Shown here in pieces: positions 33,285 to 41,964 of a stretch of DNA of 64,000 nt (the stretch's first letter is position 1; each line of letters begins with the position of its first letter). The position numbers and the translations under genes were made by a program. Source of the stretch: CAMLIZ01 sp040758375 (GTDB taxonomy: Bacteria; Pseudomonadota; Gammaproteobacteria; Burkholderiales; Burkholderiaceae_C). The stretch lies in NCBI GenBank assembly GCA_040758375.1, contig JBFLWE010000009.1, positions 25,981-89,980 on the forward strand, in the 5' to 3' direction. The notes beneath the pieces are model-generated. The model made no database searches, was not told the origin of the DNA, and was given only the letters and a program-made list of their open reading frames with translations.

Positions 33285-34225
33285 TGCATACCCTGCCCCG
33301 CCGGCGCCCGCCCGAGCTGGAACACCCCAACCAGCGCGACCCGCATCTCGGCTACGAGCCGCCCGAGAGCGCCGGCTTCGTGCGCTGCCTGGACCACGGC
33401 TTTCCCAACCCGCTGGTGCGCTGGCACTACCACGAGGAATACGAGCTGCACCTGATCGTGGCCACCTCGGGCAAGGTGTTCGTGGGCGACTACATCGGCC
33501 ACTTCGGCCCCGGCCACCTGGTGCTGACCGGCCCGCGCCTGCCGCACAACTGGATCTCCACCGACGCGCCGGCCGAAGGCGTGCGCCTGCGCGACCGCGT
33601 GATCCAGTTCGCGCATGCCCCCATCGAGCAGGCGGCGCAGCAGATCACCGAGTTTCGCGAGGTGCTGCCGATGCTGGAGCGCGCGCGCCACGGCATCGAG
33701 TTCTTCGGCCTGTCGGATGCGGCCTACGACCACTTCGAGCGCGTGCGCGGGCGGCGCGGACTGGCGCGGCTGGCCGCGTTCTGCGAGCTGATGACCCTGC
33801 TGGCGCGCTGCACCGACTACCGGCTGCTGTCGAGCGTGCAGCTGCAAAGCTTCGACGACGACGAGATGCTGGCACGCATCAACGCCGTGGTCAGCTACAT
33901 CAGCGAGCACTGCAGCGAGCCGCTGGCCATGGCCGAGCTGTGCGAGCGCTTCCGCATGACCGAAAGCCGCTTCTCGCGCTTTTTCCGCCGCGCCACCGGC
34001 AACACCTTCACCGACTTCGTCAACCGCATGCGCATCAGCAAGGCCTGCCAGCTGCTGATGGAGACCGACCGCTACGTCACCAACATCTGCTACGACGTCG
34101 GCTTCAACAACGTGGCCAACTTCAACCGCCGCTTCCTCGAGATCAAGGGCATGACGCCGAGCGACTTCCGGCGCGAGGCCGCCGCGCGCTTCGGCGCCGG
34201 CGCCGGCGCCCACCGGCCGGGGTGA
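33284..34225 (+). CDS. AraC-family regulator of the polyol operon
   Basis: A 313-residue protein with an N-terminal cupin-like sensor (NPLVRWHYHEEYELHLIVAT and FGPGHLVLTGPRLPHNW) and a C-terminal AraC DNA-binding domain of about 100 residues (LAMAELCERFRMTESRFSRF; VTNICYDVGFNNVANFNRRF). Overlap with the preceding dehydrogenase stop (TGATG) makes it part of the operon. In Pseudomonas the mannitol operon is activated by an AraC-type MtlR, so this is probably the local polyol-responsive activator. Confidence 0.9.
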   Translation: MHTLPRRRPPELEHPNQRDPHLGYEPPESAGFVRCLDHGFPNPLVRWHYHEEYELHLIVATSGKVFVGDYIGHFGPGHLVLTGPRLPHNWISTDAPAEGVRLRDRVIQFAHAPIEQAAQQITEFREVLPMLERARHGIEFFGLSDAAYDHFERVRGRRGLARLAAFCELMTLLARCTDYRLLSSVQLQSFDDDEMLARINAVVSYISEHCSEPLAMAELCERFRMTESRFSRFFRRATGNTFTDFVNRMRISKACQLLMETDRYVTNICYDVGFNNVANFNRRFLEIKGMTPSDFRREAAARFGAGAGAHRPG

Positions 34226-34227
34226 GG

Positions 34228-34251
34228 CCCCCCGCAGTTCGGGGGGTTTTT
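34228..34251 (+). terminator. intrinsic terminator of the polyol operon
   Basis: CCCCCC (34228-34233) pairs with GGGGGG (34241-34246) over a 7-nt loop and is followed by five Ts, 2 bp after the AraC-regulator stop. Confidence 0.85.
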
Positions 34252-34410
34252 GTGCATTCCTCACAAGTCCACACATGTCAATGGTGTGGTGCGTGAATTA
34301 GTTGGCGCCTGGCGGGCCTGCGTGTGTTGGGCCGGCCACGTCGGGCTGCCGACAATGCCGAGGTGGTGCCGCACGGCACTGCGTCCCCTCCCCCCGATCC
34401 CGCTCTTTCG

Positions 34411-36492
34411 ATGAACCTGCGTGCACTGTGCGCCGTGGCCGCGCTGATGGCCACTTGTGTTGTCGTCGCCCCCCTTTCCGCCACCGCCGCCGAACGGCAG
34501 CCCCAGCGGCTGCGGCCGCTCGCGGCCAGCGCCACCGAGGGCCGGGTGATCGTGAAGTTCAAGGCCGGGGCCACGGCCACGCGCGCGCATGCGCTGGCGG
34601 CCCACGCCCCCAAGGACGCCGTGGCCGACACGCTGCAGCGGCGCGCCGACACGCTGGCCCTGCGGCGCGGCGTGGCGCTCGCGGCCGGGCGCGCGATCTC
34701 CGAGCGCAGCCAGGTGGTGCGCGCGGCCGGCATCGACTCGGCCACGCTGGCGCGCGTGCTGGCCGCCGACCCCGACGTGGAATACGCGGTGCCCGACCGG
34801 CGCCGCCGCCGCGCCGCGGTGCCCAACGATCCGCTGTACGGCCCCGTGCCCGGCAGCAGCCCCGCCAGCGGCCAGTGGTACCTCAAGGCGCCGAGCACCG
34901 AAACGCCCGCCAGCATCAACGCGGTCAACGGCTGGGAGCGCAGCGTGGGCAGCACCACGATGGTGGTGGCCGTGCTCGACACCGGCGTGCGCTACGACCA
35001 TGACGACCTGGCCGGCAAGCTGCTGCCCGGCCGCGACATGGTGTCCGATGCCGCGCTGGCCAACGACGGGCAGGACACCTCGACCAACGGCGACCGCGAC
35101 GCCGACGCCTCCGACCCCGGTGACTGGGTATCGGCAGCCGACCAGCAGAACTCGCTCTTCGCCGATTGCGAGCAGTCGGACAGCTCCTGGCACGGCACCA
35201 CGGTCTCCGGGCTGATCGCCGCAGCCACCAACAACGGCATCGGCATGGCCGGCGTGAGCTGGAACGCCAAGATCCTGCCGGTGCGCGTGCTCGGCAAGTG
35301 CTTCGGCTATGACTCCGACATCGCCGCCGGCATGCGCTGGGCGGCGGGCCTTTCCGTGCCGGGGGAACCGGTCAACCCCCACCCGGCCCGCGTGATCAAC
35401 ATGAGCCTGGGGGGCGAGGGTGCATGCGAAGGCCACTACCCCGACGCCGTGGCCGAGTTGCAGGCCGCCGGCGTGGTGGTGGTTGCGGCCGCCGGCAACA
35501 GCAGCGGCCTGGCGGTGGACGCCCCCGGCAACTGCCCCGGCGTCATCGCGGTGGCCGGCGTGCGCCACGTGGGCACCAAGGTCGGCTATTCCAACGTGGG
35601 CCCCGAGGTCAGCATCGCCGCTCCCGCGGGCAACTGCGTCAACGAACTCGGCGCCTGCCTGTACCCCATCCTCAGCACCACCAACGCCGGCACCACCACG
35701 CCGGCCACCGGCGCCGGCGCCACGCGCTACACCGACGCGTTCAACATCTCGGTGGGCACCAGCTTCTCGGCGCCCCTGGTCTCGGGCGCCGTGGCGCTGA
35801 TGCTGTCGGTCAACCCCTCGCTCACGCCCGCGCAGGTGAAGGCCGCGCTCAAGGCCACCGCGCGCCCCTTCCCCGGCACCGGCGGCAGCGCCGGCATCAC
35901 CGTGTGCCAGGCGCCATCGGCCACCGAGCAGGCCGAGTGCTACTGCACCACCAGCACCTGCGGCGCCGGCATGCTGGACGTGGGCGCGGCCGTGCAGGCG
36001 GCGGCCGCCTCGCTGCCCTCGCCCGGCGTCAACGGCCTGCAAGCCGGCATCGCCGCCACGCCGCAAAGCCCGGTGGTGGGCCAGGTGATCAGCCTCAGCG
36101 CCTCGGAAACCCAGGTCGACCTGGGCCGCACGATCGCCAGCTACGGCTGGAGCCTGGTCAGCGGCGCCGACATCGCCAGCCTCACGGTCAGCGGCAGCGA
36201 TGCCAGCATCGCGACCCTCACGACCACCGCCGCCGGCACGGTGACGGTGCGCCTGACGGTGGCCGACGACCTGGGCAACAGCGCCAGCGCAGACAAGACG
36301 ATCACCGTGGCCGCCGCACCGGCCGACCCCGGAACCCCTCCGCCTCCCGAGAACCCCGAAACCCCCGACGAGCCCCCCGGCACCGGTGGTGGCGGCGGGG
36401 GCGGCGGCGGCGCGATGTCGGCCGTCTGGCTGCTGGCGCTGGCCGGCGCCGTCGCGGCGCTGCGCGGCGCGCGCCGGCAGGCGGCCGCATAG
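34411..36492 (+). CDS. secreted S8 (subtilisin-like) serine protease with GlyGly-CTERM-like tail
   Basis: A 693-residue exported protease. Signal peptide residues 1-27; inhibitor-like propeptide (TEGRVIVKFKAGATA) to about 135; catalytic domain with Asp190 (VAVLDTGVRY), His261 (SSWHGTTVSG), oxyanion Asn363 (AAAGNSSG) and Ser451 (GTSFSAPLVSG). A PKD/Big-like beta domain spans roughly 570-645, then a Pro-rich linker, nine Gly in a row, one hydrophobic helix and RGARRQ. That tail matches the GlyGly-CTERM type cleaved by rhombosortase in type II-secreting bacteria. An upstream in-frame ATG at 34324 was rejected because it precedes the signal peptide. It stands alone after the terminator. Confidence 0.9.
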   Translation: MNLRALCAVAALMATCVVVAPLSATAAERQPQRLRPLAASATEGRVIVKFKAGATATRAHALAAHAPKDAVADTLQRRADTLALRRGVALAAGRAISERSQVVRAAGIDSATLARVLAADPDVEYAVPDRRRRRAAVPNDPLYGPVPGSSPASGQWYLKAPSTETPASINAVNGWERSVGSTTMVVAVLDTGVRYDHDDLAGKLLPGRDMVSDAALANDGQDTSTNGDRDADASDPGDWVSAADQQNSLFADCEQSDSSWHGTTVSGLIAAATNNGIGMAGVSWNAKILPVRVLGKCFGYDSDIAAGMRWAAGLSVPGEPVNPHPARVINMSLGGEGACEGHYPDAVAELQAAGVVVVAAAGNSSGLAVDAPGNCPGVIAVAGVRHVGTKVGYSNVGPEVSIAAPAGNCVNELGACLYPILSTTNAGTTTPATGAGATRYTDAFNISVGTSFSAPLVSGAVALMLSVNPSLTPAQVKAALKATARPFPGTGGSAGITVCQAPSATEQAECYCTTSTCGAGMLDVGAAVQAAAASLPSPGVNGLQAGIAATPQSPVVGQVISLSASETQVDLGRTIASYGWSLVSGADIASLTVSGSDASIATLTTTAAGTVTVRLTVADDLGNSASADKTITVAAAPADPGTPPPPENPETPDEPPGTGGGGGGGGGAMSAVWLLALAGAVAALRGARRQAAA

Positions 36493-36509
36493 CGCTTTCG
36501 GCAACCGGC

Positions 36510-37736
36510 TCAGCCCGCGCGCCGGGCGTAGGCCAGGCCGTCTTCCCACACCGGGCGCATGCTCTCGCGCAGCGCCGGCGCGATGCGATCGTCGCCGGCC
36601 GCCTCTTGCAGCGCGTCGCGCATGCCCTGGGCGATGCGCTGAAGGGTTTCGGCCGGCCTGGCCACGCCGCACACCCTGCTGCCGAAGCGGTGCAGCTCCT
36701 CCACGGTGGGATAGGCGCGCGTGTGCCCCTTGCCGGCAAACAGCTTCAGCGCCAGCGTGCGGTCTTCCAGCTCGGGCCCGCCCTCGTAGCGCGTGTAGCG
36801 GTAGATCGAGGTGGTGACCACATCGAACATCGGCGCCAGCCAGGCCGGGCCGGTGTCGCGGTACAGCACGCCGAAGTTCTTGAGATGGCCGTCGCCGTTG
36901 CGCACCATCACCGTGAACGCCACCTGTTCGAACAGCCGCTCCAGGTCGCAGCTGCCCAGTTGCAGCAGCTGCAGCAGCTCGGCGATGCGCTGGTAGCTGC
37001 CGTGGTACTTGCGGTCGGAGTGGATGTCGCGCACCCGCAGGCCCATCAGCGCGGCAACGTCCTCGAAGCCCAGCCGGGTGCCGTCGGCCTCGATGTCGAA
37101 GCGGTCGATCAGCAGCATCTGCCCGTCGTGCGACAGCTCGAAGCCCGGTACCTCGATGCCGGCGCGGCGCGCGGCGGCCAGGCAGAGGTATTCGTTGGCG
37201 GCCAACCCGGGATAAGCGGGCGAGGCCGCCTTGACGATCAGCGTGGGGATGGGGACGCTGGGGCGGTCGGGCACCATGATCTTGGGCTGCACGCCCGCCA
37301 CGCCGGCGCCGGTGCTCAGGTAGGCCTGCACCAGCTCGTCGAACACCTGCGGCGTGTAGCGGGTGGCCAGCAGCGTGGCCTTGTGCAGCATCACGGGCGC
37401 CGGCGGCACCGGCGCATCGGGCAGCCGGTAGCCCAGCCGGCCGATGCCGTTGGAGCCGATCAGCGCCAGCAGGTGCATGGGCGTGAGCCGCTGCTTGGGA
37501 AACATCGTCCGCAGGCGCAGGAACAGGTCGCCCTCGGGCAGGTTCTGGTCCATGGGCGCGAAGAGGTCGCCGTCCTGGTAGGTGGGCCGCGTGGGGGGCA
37601 TCAGCAGCGCCACCACTGGCTGCTCGCGCAGGTCGGTGCGCAGGTAGCGGTATTCATAGACCGCATGCTTGAGCAACTGGCCCGACGGGCGGCCGGCGAT
37701 GTCGACCTCGAGCTGCTTCACCCGCTCAGGCAGCAT
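36510..37736 (-). CDS. hipA: HipA-family serine/threonine kinase toxin
   Basis: A 408-residue HipA-like kinase, which in E. coli phosphorylates glutamyl-tRNA synthetase and causes persistence. Visible elements are the N-terminal subdomain (MHLLALIGSNGIGRLGYRLP), the P-loop-like GAGVAGVQPKIMV, and the catalytic and metal-binding loop FTVMVRNGDGHLKNFGVLYR with the distal MFDVV. It overlaps hipB by 11 bp, the usual antitoxin-first order. A start at 37763 is open but would overlap hipB more. Target is inferred from family only. Confidence 0.88.
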   Translation of the reverse strand: MLPERVKQLEVDIAGRPSGQLLKHAVYEYRYLRTDLREQPVVALLMPPTRPTYQDGDLFAPMDQNLPEGDLFLRLRTMFPKQRLTPMHLLALIGSNGIGRLGYRLPDAPVPPAPVMLHKATLLATRYTPQVFDELVQAYLSTGAGVAGVQPKIMVPDRPSVPIPTLIVKAASPAYPGLAANEYLCLAAARRAGIEVPGFELSHDGQMLLIDRFDIEADGTRLGFEDVAALMGLRVRDIHSDRKYHGSYQRIAELLQLLQLGSCDLERLFEQVAFTVMVRNGDGHLKNFGVLYRDTGPAWLAPMFDVVTTSIYRYTRYEGGPELEDRTLALKLFAGKGHTRAYPTVEELHRFGSRVCGVARPAETLQRIAQGMRDALQEAAGDDRIAPALRESMRPVWEDGLAYARRAG

Positions 37737-38019
37737 GGCCCGGGCCCTCGTGCTCGTCGTCATCGTCGGCCGCGAAACGCTGCTGCACTTCCTCCAGCGT
37801 GGGCATGCCCAGCCGTTCCAGGCGCAGCGTGAGCCCCATCGCGCGCAGGATGTCGAGCAAAGAGGCCACCGTGACGTCCTCGCCGCGCTCCAGCCGGTAG
37901 AGCACGTTGCGTGAGCGGCCCGAGCGCTCGGCGATGGTGGTGGCCTTCAGGTGGGCGGCCTTGCGGGCTTGGTGGATCGCTTTCCCAAGGTCCTGCGGAA
38001 GCCTGATGATGTCCTTCAT
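37726..38019 (-). CDS. hipB: HipB-like XRE-family antitoxin
   Basis: A 97-residue protein with a helix-turn-helix in its first 65 residues (GKAIHQARKAAHLKATTIAE, GRSRNVLYRLERGEDV) and an acidic C-terminus (AADDDDEHEGPGH). It is likely to repress its own operon and neutralise HipA. A second ATG at 38028 is possible. A -10-like TAATAT overlaps the start region (38032-38027) with GTGACA 18 bp upstream, suggesting a very short leader if this promoter is used. Confidence 0.87.
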   Translation of the reverse strand: MKDIIRLPQDLGKAIHQARKAAHLKATTIAERSGRSRNVLYRLERGEDVTVASLLDILRAMGLTLRLERLGMPTLEEVQQRFAADDDDEHEGPGHAA

Positions 38020-38077
38020 GCGGAACATATTAGACGGTGGAACCCTCCTCTGTCACGCATAAAGCACATTTTGACCC

Positions 38078-39340
38078 TCAACGCAGCCTCAGCACCTCCA
38101 GCGGCTGCACCGCTTGCGCCTCATGGCCCCAGGCATTGCGGACGTAGGTGGCCAGCGCGGCGACCTCCCGGTCGTTGAGCACCTGGCCAAACGGCGGCAT
38201 GCCGTAGGGGCGCGGGTTGCCGGCAGTGGCCGGTGCGAAGCCGCCGCTCACGATGGCGTGCAGCAGGTTGGTGGGGCTGTCCATCGTGACCGCCGGGTTG
38301 CCGGCCAGCGCGGGGTACACGCCCGGGGCGCCCTGGCCCTGCTCGCCGTGGCAGTCGGCGCAATGGTCCTTGTACAGGCGCTGGCCGAGCTGCATCTGCG
38401 CCGGGTCGGGCTTGGGCGGCTTCTCGTCGCGCACAGGCTTGGGCCTCGGCAGGCTCTGCAGGTACACCGCCATCGCGCGCAAGTCGTCCACGCTCATGTG
38501 CTGCGTGCTGCGGAACACCACCTCGGCCATCGGCCCCATCACGGCGCTGCGCGCCGACACGCCGGTCTTGAGCAGCCGCACCAGCTCGTCCACGCTGGCT
38601 TCGGCGCTGGCCGCTAGCGAGGGCGCATACCAGTTCTGCAGCGGGATCAGCCCGCCGCTCAGCTCGGCCTGGCTGCCGACGGCCGTGGCGCCCAGCAGGT
38701 TGCGCCCGGCATGGCAGGCCACGCAATGGCCCAGCCCGCGCACCAGGTAGGCGCCGCGGTTCCACTCGGCCGAGCGCTCGGGCTCCGGCCGGTACACCCC
38801 GGGGCGGAAATAGAGCGCGCGCCACACCGCCAGCGCCGCCTGCGTGTCATAGGGAAAGCGCAGCACGTGCGCGCGGTTGGGCTGCTTCACCGGCGGCAGG
38901 CTGCGCAGGTAGGCATAGATCGCATCGGCGTCCGCGCGCGCCACCTGCGTGTAGTCGGGATAGGGAAACGCGGGGTACAGCAGGCGACCATCGCGCGAGC
39001 GGCCGTTGTGCAGCGCGCGCCAGAAATGGTCGGCCGACCAGCGCCCCAGCCCGGTGTCGGCATCGGGCGTGAGGTTGCTCGAGTACACGGTGCCGAAAGG
39101 CGTGTCGATCGCGCGGCCGCCGGCATAGGGCGCGCCGCCGCGCGCGGTGTGGCAACCCAGGCAGTTGCCGGCGCGCGCCAGGTAGGCGCCGCGCGCCACC
39201 TGCTCGGGCGCCAGCGCGGTCGGCGGCTGGTGTTGCGCGATGGGCGATTCGTCGCGCCGGTTGAGCACCCACACCAGGGCCGCGAGCAGCGACAGCGCCA
39301 GCAGCGCCGCCAAGCCCCAGCGAAGAAGGCGGGGGCTCAT
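38078..39340 (-). CDS. membrane-anchored tri-haem cytochrome c
   Basis: A 420-residue cytochrome with an N-terminal membrane anchor or signal (LLRWGLAALLALSLLAALVW) and three haem motifs: CLGCH (about residue 60), CVACH (about 215) and CADCH (about 335). The layout matches the cytochrome subunit of membrane-bound alcohol, aldehyde or gluconate dehydrogenases. No dehydrogenase large subunit lies beside it in this window. It overlaps the preceding two-haem cytochrome by 4 bp, so the pair is co-expressed; together they could form an electron-transfer module for an enzyme encoded elsewhere. Confidence 0.9.
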   Translation of the reverse strand: MSPRLLRWGLAALLALSLLAALVWVLNRRDESPIAQHQPPTALAPEQVARGAYLARAGNCLGCHTARGGAPYAGGRAIDTPFGTVYSSNLTPDADTGLGRWSADHFWRALHNGRSRDGRLLYPAFPYPDYTQVARADADAIYAYLRSLPPVKQPNRAHVLRFPYDTQAALAVWRALYFRPGVYRPEPERSAEWNRGAYLVRGLGHCVACHAGRNLLGATAVGSQAELSGGLIPLQNWYAPSLAASAEASVDELVRLLKTGVSARSAVMGPMAEVVFRSTQHMSVDDLRAMAVYLQSLPRPKPVRDEKPPKPDPAQMQLGQRLYKDHCADCHGEQGQGAPGVYPALAGNPAVTMDSPTNLLHAIVSGGFAPATAGNPRPYGMPPFGQVLNDREVAALATYVRNAWGHEAQAVQPLEVLRLR

Positions 39341-40044
39341 GGCGCCACGCTCCCGCAGCGCAGCGGCAAGGCCTGCGTGGCCGGCGGCTCCGGCGCGGCC
39401 GGCTGCGGCACCGGCTGCGCGGCCAGCCAGCTCGACACGGCCGCAATGTCTTCCGGCGAGAGGCGTTGCGCGATCTCGGCCATGCAGTCGGGCGCCACCG
39501 CCTGGCGCACGCCGGTGCGCCAGTTGCCGAACTGCGCCACCAGGTAGTCGCGCGGCAGGCCCAGCAGTCCGGGGATGGCCGGTTGCACGCCGGTGAGCTG
39601 CAGGCCGTGGCACTGCGTGCAGGCGGGCAGCCGGCGCGCGGCGTCGCCGCGCTGCGCCAGGGCCTGGCCGTGCTGCAGCATCCCGGCGCTCGCGGCGCTG
39701 GGCGCCGGCGCGGGATACGGCAGGTCCAGCGACGCGAAGTGCTCTGCGATCTGGCGCAGGTAGGCGTCATCCAGATGCTCGACCAGGTAGGTCATGGTCG
39801 CGTTGCGGCGCCGCCCGTCGCGGAAGTTGAGCAGTTGCCGGTAGAGGTAGCCCGCCGGCTTGCCCGCGATGCGCGGGAAGTAGCCTTGCTCGGTGGCCCG
39901 GCCTTGCTTGCCGTGGCACACGGTGCACGCCACCAGGCGCTGCGCCATCGTATCGGGCACGCTGACCGGCGGCGCTGCGCCGGCCGTCGAGGCCATCGCG
40001 AGCACCGTCCACCACGCCGCCCGCAAGCTTGCTGTTCGCGTCAC
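39337..40044 (-). CDS. di-haem cytochrome c (c4-like)
   Basis: A 235-residue exported protein with two haem sites, CTVCHG near residue 40 and CTQCHG near residue 140, each followed by a Met-containing segment, as in cytochrome c4 or cytochrome subunits of sulfite/alcohol systems. I chose the GTG at 40044 since GAGGG lies 5 bp before it and the signal peptide (TRTASLRAAWWTVLAMASTA) then begins correctly. An ATG at 40086 would add 14 residues in front of the signal. Its stop overlaps the tri-haem gene start. Confidence 0.85.
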   Translation of the reverse strand: MTRTASLRAAWWTVLAMASTAGAAPPVSVPDTMAQRLVACTVCHGKQGRATEQGYFPRIAGKPAGYLYRQLLNFRDGRRRNATMTYLVEHLDDAYLRQIAEHFASLDLPYPAPAPSAASAGMLQHGQALAQRGDAARRLPACTQCHGLQLTGVQPAIPGLLGLPRDYLVAQFGNWRTGVRQAVAPDCMAEIAQRLSPEDIAAVSSWLAAQPVPQPAAPEPPATQALPLRCGSVAP

Positions 40045-40163
40045 GTCATCCCTCGTCGCCACGGCGCACTGTGCCGCAAGCGGCATGCCCTCGCTGACAT
40101 CGTGTTGCAGCCACTTGCCCCCATAGCGGTACGCTGACGATTTTGTCGGGAGCTGTGTCCGCC

Positions 40164-40847
40164 ATGTGGGGGCAACCGAAGGCTGTTGTTTTGAGTCCTC
40201 GCGGCAAGCGCCGCCGCGGCCCGCCGCGCTGGCTGGTGCTGCTGGCCGGTGGCGTGGCCCTCGGCGCGGCCGGCGTGCTGGTGGCGCAGGAGAAGTGGTT
40301 GCCGCCGCGCCTGTCGGCCAGCGAATCGGCGCAGCTGCGCAGCACGCTGGCGCACACGGAAGACCAGCGCCAGCAGCTGGACCAGTCGCTGGCCGACACG
40401 AGCCGCCGGCTCGACGCGGCGCTCGAGGAGAAGAAGACGCTGTCGGCCGAGCTGGAGGCCAGCCGCCGCACGGTGGAGCAGCTGCGCCGCGGCCTGGCCT
40501 CGGTGGTGGAGTCGCTGCCGCCCGACCCGCGCGGCGGCGCGGTGCAGGTGCGCGCGGCGCGCTTCAAGGCAGAGCGGGGGCAGTTGCTCTACGACGTGGT
40601 GCTGTCGCGCGAGCGTGCCAACGGCGCGCCGCGCAACGCGGTCATGCAGCTCGTGGTGGCCGGCGCGCGCCGCGGCGCGGAAACCAGCGTGAAGCTGCAG
40701 CCCGTGGCCTTGACGCTGGGCGCGTTCGAGACCCTGAGCGGCGGGCTGCCGCTGCCCGAGGGCTTTGACGCGCGCCAGGCCACGGTGCACGTGCTCGACC
40801 GGCCCGAGGGCCGGCTGCTGGGCATGCGGGTGCTGCTGGTGAAGTGA
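40164..40847 (+). CDS. single-pass membrane protein with coiled coil (DUF6776-like)
   Basis: A 227-residue protein: basic N-terminus (SPRGKRRRGPPR), one transmembrane helix (WLVLLAGGVALGAAGVLVA, about residues 22-42), a heptad-rich segment of about 70 residues (LAHTEDQRQQLDQSLADTSR), and a C-terminal beta-rich domain ending LGMRVLLVK. The family occurs in Burkholderiales as a protein of unknown function, often annotated DUF6776. A GGGAG ribosome-binding site precedes the ATG. Neighbours give no functional hint. Confidence 0.7.
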   Translation: MWGQPKAVVLSPRGKRRRGPPRWLVLLAGGVALGAAGVLVAQEKWLPPRLSASESAQLRSTLAHTEDQRQQLDQSLADTSRRLDAALEEKKTLSAELEASRRTVEQLRRGLASVVESLPPDPRGGAVQVRAARFKAERGQLLYDVVLSRERANGAPRNAVMQLVVAGARRGAETSVKLQPVALTLGAFETLSGGLPLPEGFDARQATVHVLDRPEGRLLGMRVLLVK

Positions 40848-40938
40848 ACACCCCCGCGAGCGCCTTCGGCGCCTCCCCCGAAGAGGCGACACCAGCGGAG
40901 CGGCGAAGCCGGATCCGCGGTGTCCGCTGGGCTGCGGG
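40845..40938 (+). repeat. dispersed repeat, copy 3 (intergenic)
   Basis: Begins at the TGA of the coiled-coil gene (TGAACACCCCCGCGAG), holds the dyad GCGCCTTCGGCGC, the block CGAAGCCGGATCCGCGG and the end CGCTGGGCTGCGG. Same order as copies 1 and 2. The 57 bp from here to the DMT permease stop show no further feature. Confidence 0.8.
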
Positions 40939-40995
40939 GTGCGTGCACGCGGGACGCGCGAAGTGCGGTGGAGCCACTGAAGTGAAGCACTGGCC

Positions 40996-41964
40996 TCAGG
41001 CGGCGGCTTTTGCCGGCCGGGAGCGCAGGGCCCACACGACGCCGGCCACCAGCAGCGCCACGCCCAGCAACGTCAGCGGCGCAGGCACCTTGCCGCGCAC
41101 CACGAAGGCATAGGCCAGCGCCGCCAGCGTCTCGAACACGATCAACTGCCCGGCCAGCGTGGTGGGCAGGCGCTGGCTGGCTTCGTTCCAGCACAGCGTG
41201 CCCAGCCAGGAGGCGAGCAGCCCGATCACCAGCATCAGGCCGACGAACACGCCCGGCCGCGGGCCCAGCGGCATCTCGAATGCGTCGCCGGTGGCCGCGC
41301 TCCAGGTCCACACCGCGGCATAGCCCAGCAGCGCCAGTGGCAGCGTGGCCAGGCCTTGCGCCGTGGCCCAGCTGCGGGAATGGCGGTCGGGGTGGGCGCG
41401 CAGCCAGTCGGCGTTGCGGATGGGGTACCAGGTCCAGCAGGCCAGCGCGCCCAGCGCGAGCAGGCCGCCCGTGGCATAGCGGCCCAGCTCGGCCCGCGCG
41501 CCGATCTGGGCCATCTCCACCTGGTTCACCGCCGCGATGCCGGCGCCGATGAGCAGCAGCGACACCGCCAGCCGGCGCCAGGGCAGGCGGCCGTCGCGCG
41601 CCGCGTCGCGCCGGTTGGACACCAGCGCGATCACCACCGGCAGCGTGCCGATGATCACCGTGGGCAGCGGCCCGCCCGCGCGCTGGATGGCCGCGGCCAG
41701 GCAGAGGTAGTACACGACATTGCCCACCGCAGCGAGCTTGAGCGCCTCGATCCAGTCGGCGCGCGACAGCTGGGCGAGCCGGGCGCGGTCGAGCCAGCCC
41801 AGCGGCAGCGCGATCAGGCCGAAGGCCAGGTAGCGGCCGAACGACTGCAGGCTGGCCGGGTAGTCGGGCAGCAGCAGCGGCGACACGAACACCAGGCCCC
41901 ACATCAGGCCCGCCGCCAGCGCGAACAGCGTGCCGCTGACCAGTGCCGCGCGGTGCGGGTTCAT
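40996..41964 (-). CDS. EamA/DMT-family transporter
   Basis: A 322-residue inner-membrane protein with about ten helices in two EamA repeats (GTLFALAAGLMWGLVFVSPL at the N-terminus; LVIGLLASWLGTLCWNEASQ and LIVFETLAALAYAFVV in the second half). Members export amino acids, metabolites or drugs; no substrate can be assigned. Its ATG overlaps the acyl-CoA synthetase stop by 4 bp, so both are one unit. Confidence 0.88.
   Translation of the reverse strand: MNPHRAALVSGTLFALAAGLMWGLVFVSPLLLPDYPASLQSFGRYLAFGLIALPLGWLDRARLAQLSRADWIEALKLAAVGNVVYYLCLAAAIQRAGGPLPTVIIGTLPVVIALVSNRRDAARDGRLPWRRLAVSLLLIGAGIAAVNQVEMAQIGARAELGRYATGGLLALGALACWTWYPIRNADWLRAHPDRHSRSWATAQGLATLPLALLGYAAVWTWSAATGDAFEMPLGPRPGVFVGLMLVIGLLASWLGTLCWNEASQRLPTTLAGQLIVFETLAALAYAFVVRGKVPAPLTLLGVALLVAGVVWALRSRPAKAAA

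Noticed and set aside
34260..34290. Inverted repeat CCACAC / GTGTGG upstream of the subtilase
   Set aside because: Only six base pairs with a 9-nt loop, in a region without a known regulator; could be chance.
38027..38077. Pho-box-like CTGTCAC in the region before hipB
   Set aside because: A single repeat without an 11-bp partner, hence not considered a Pho box.
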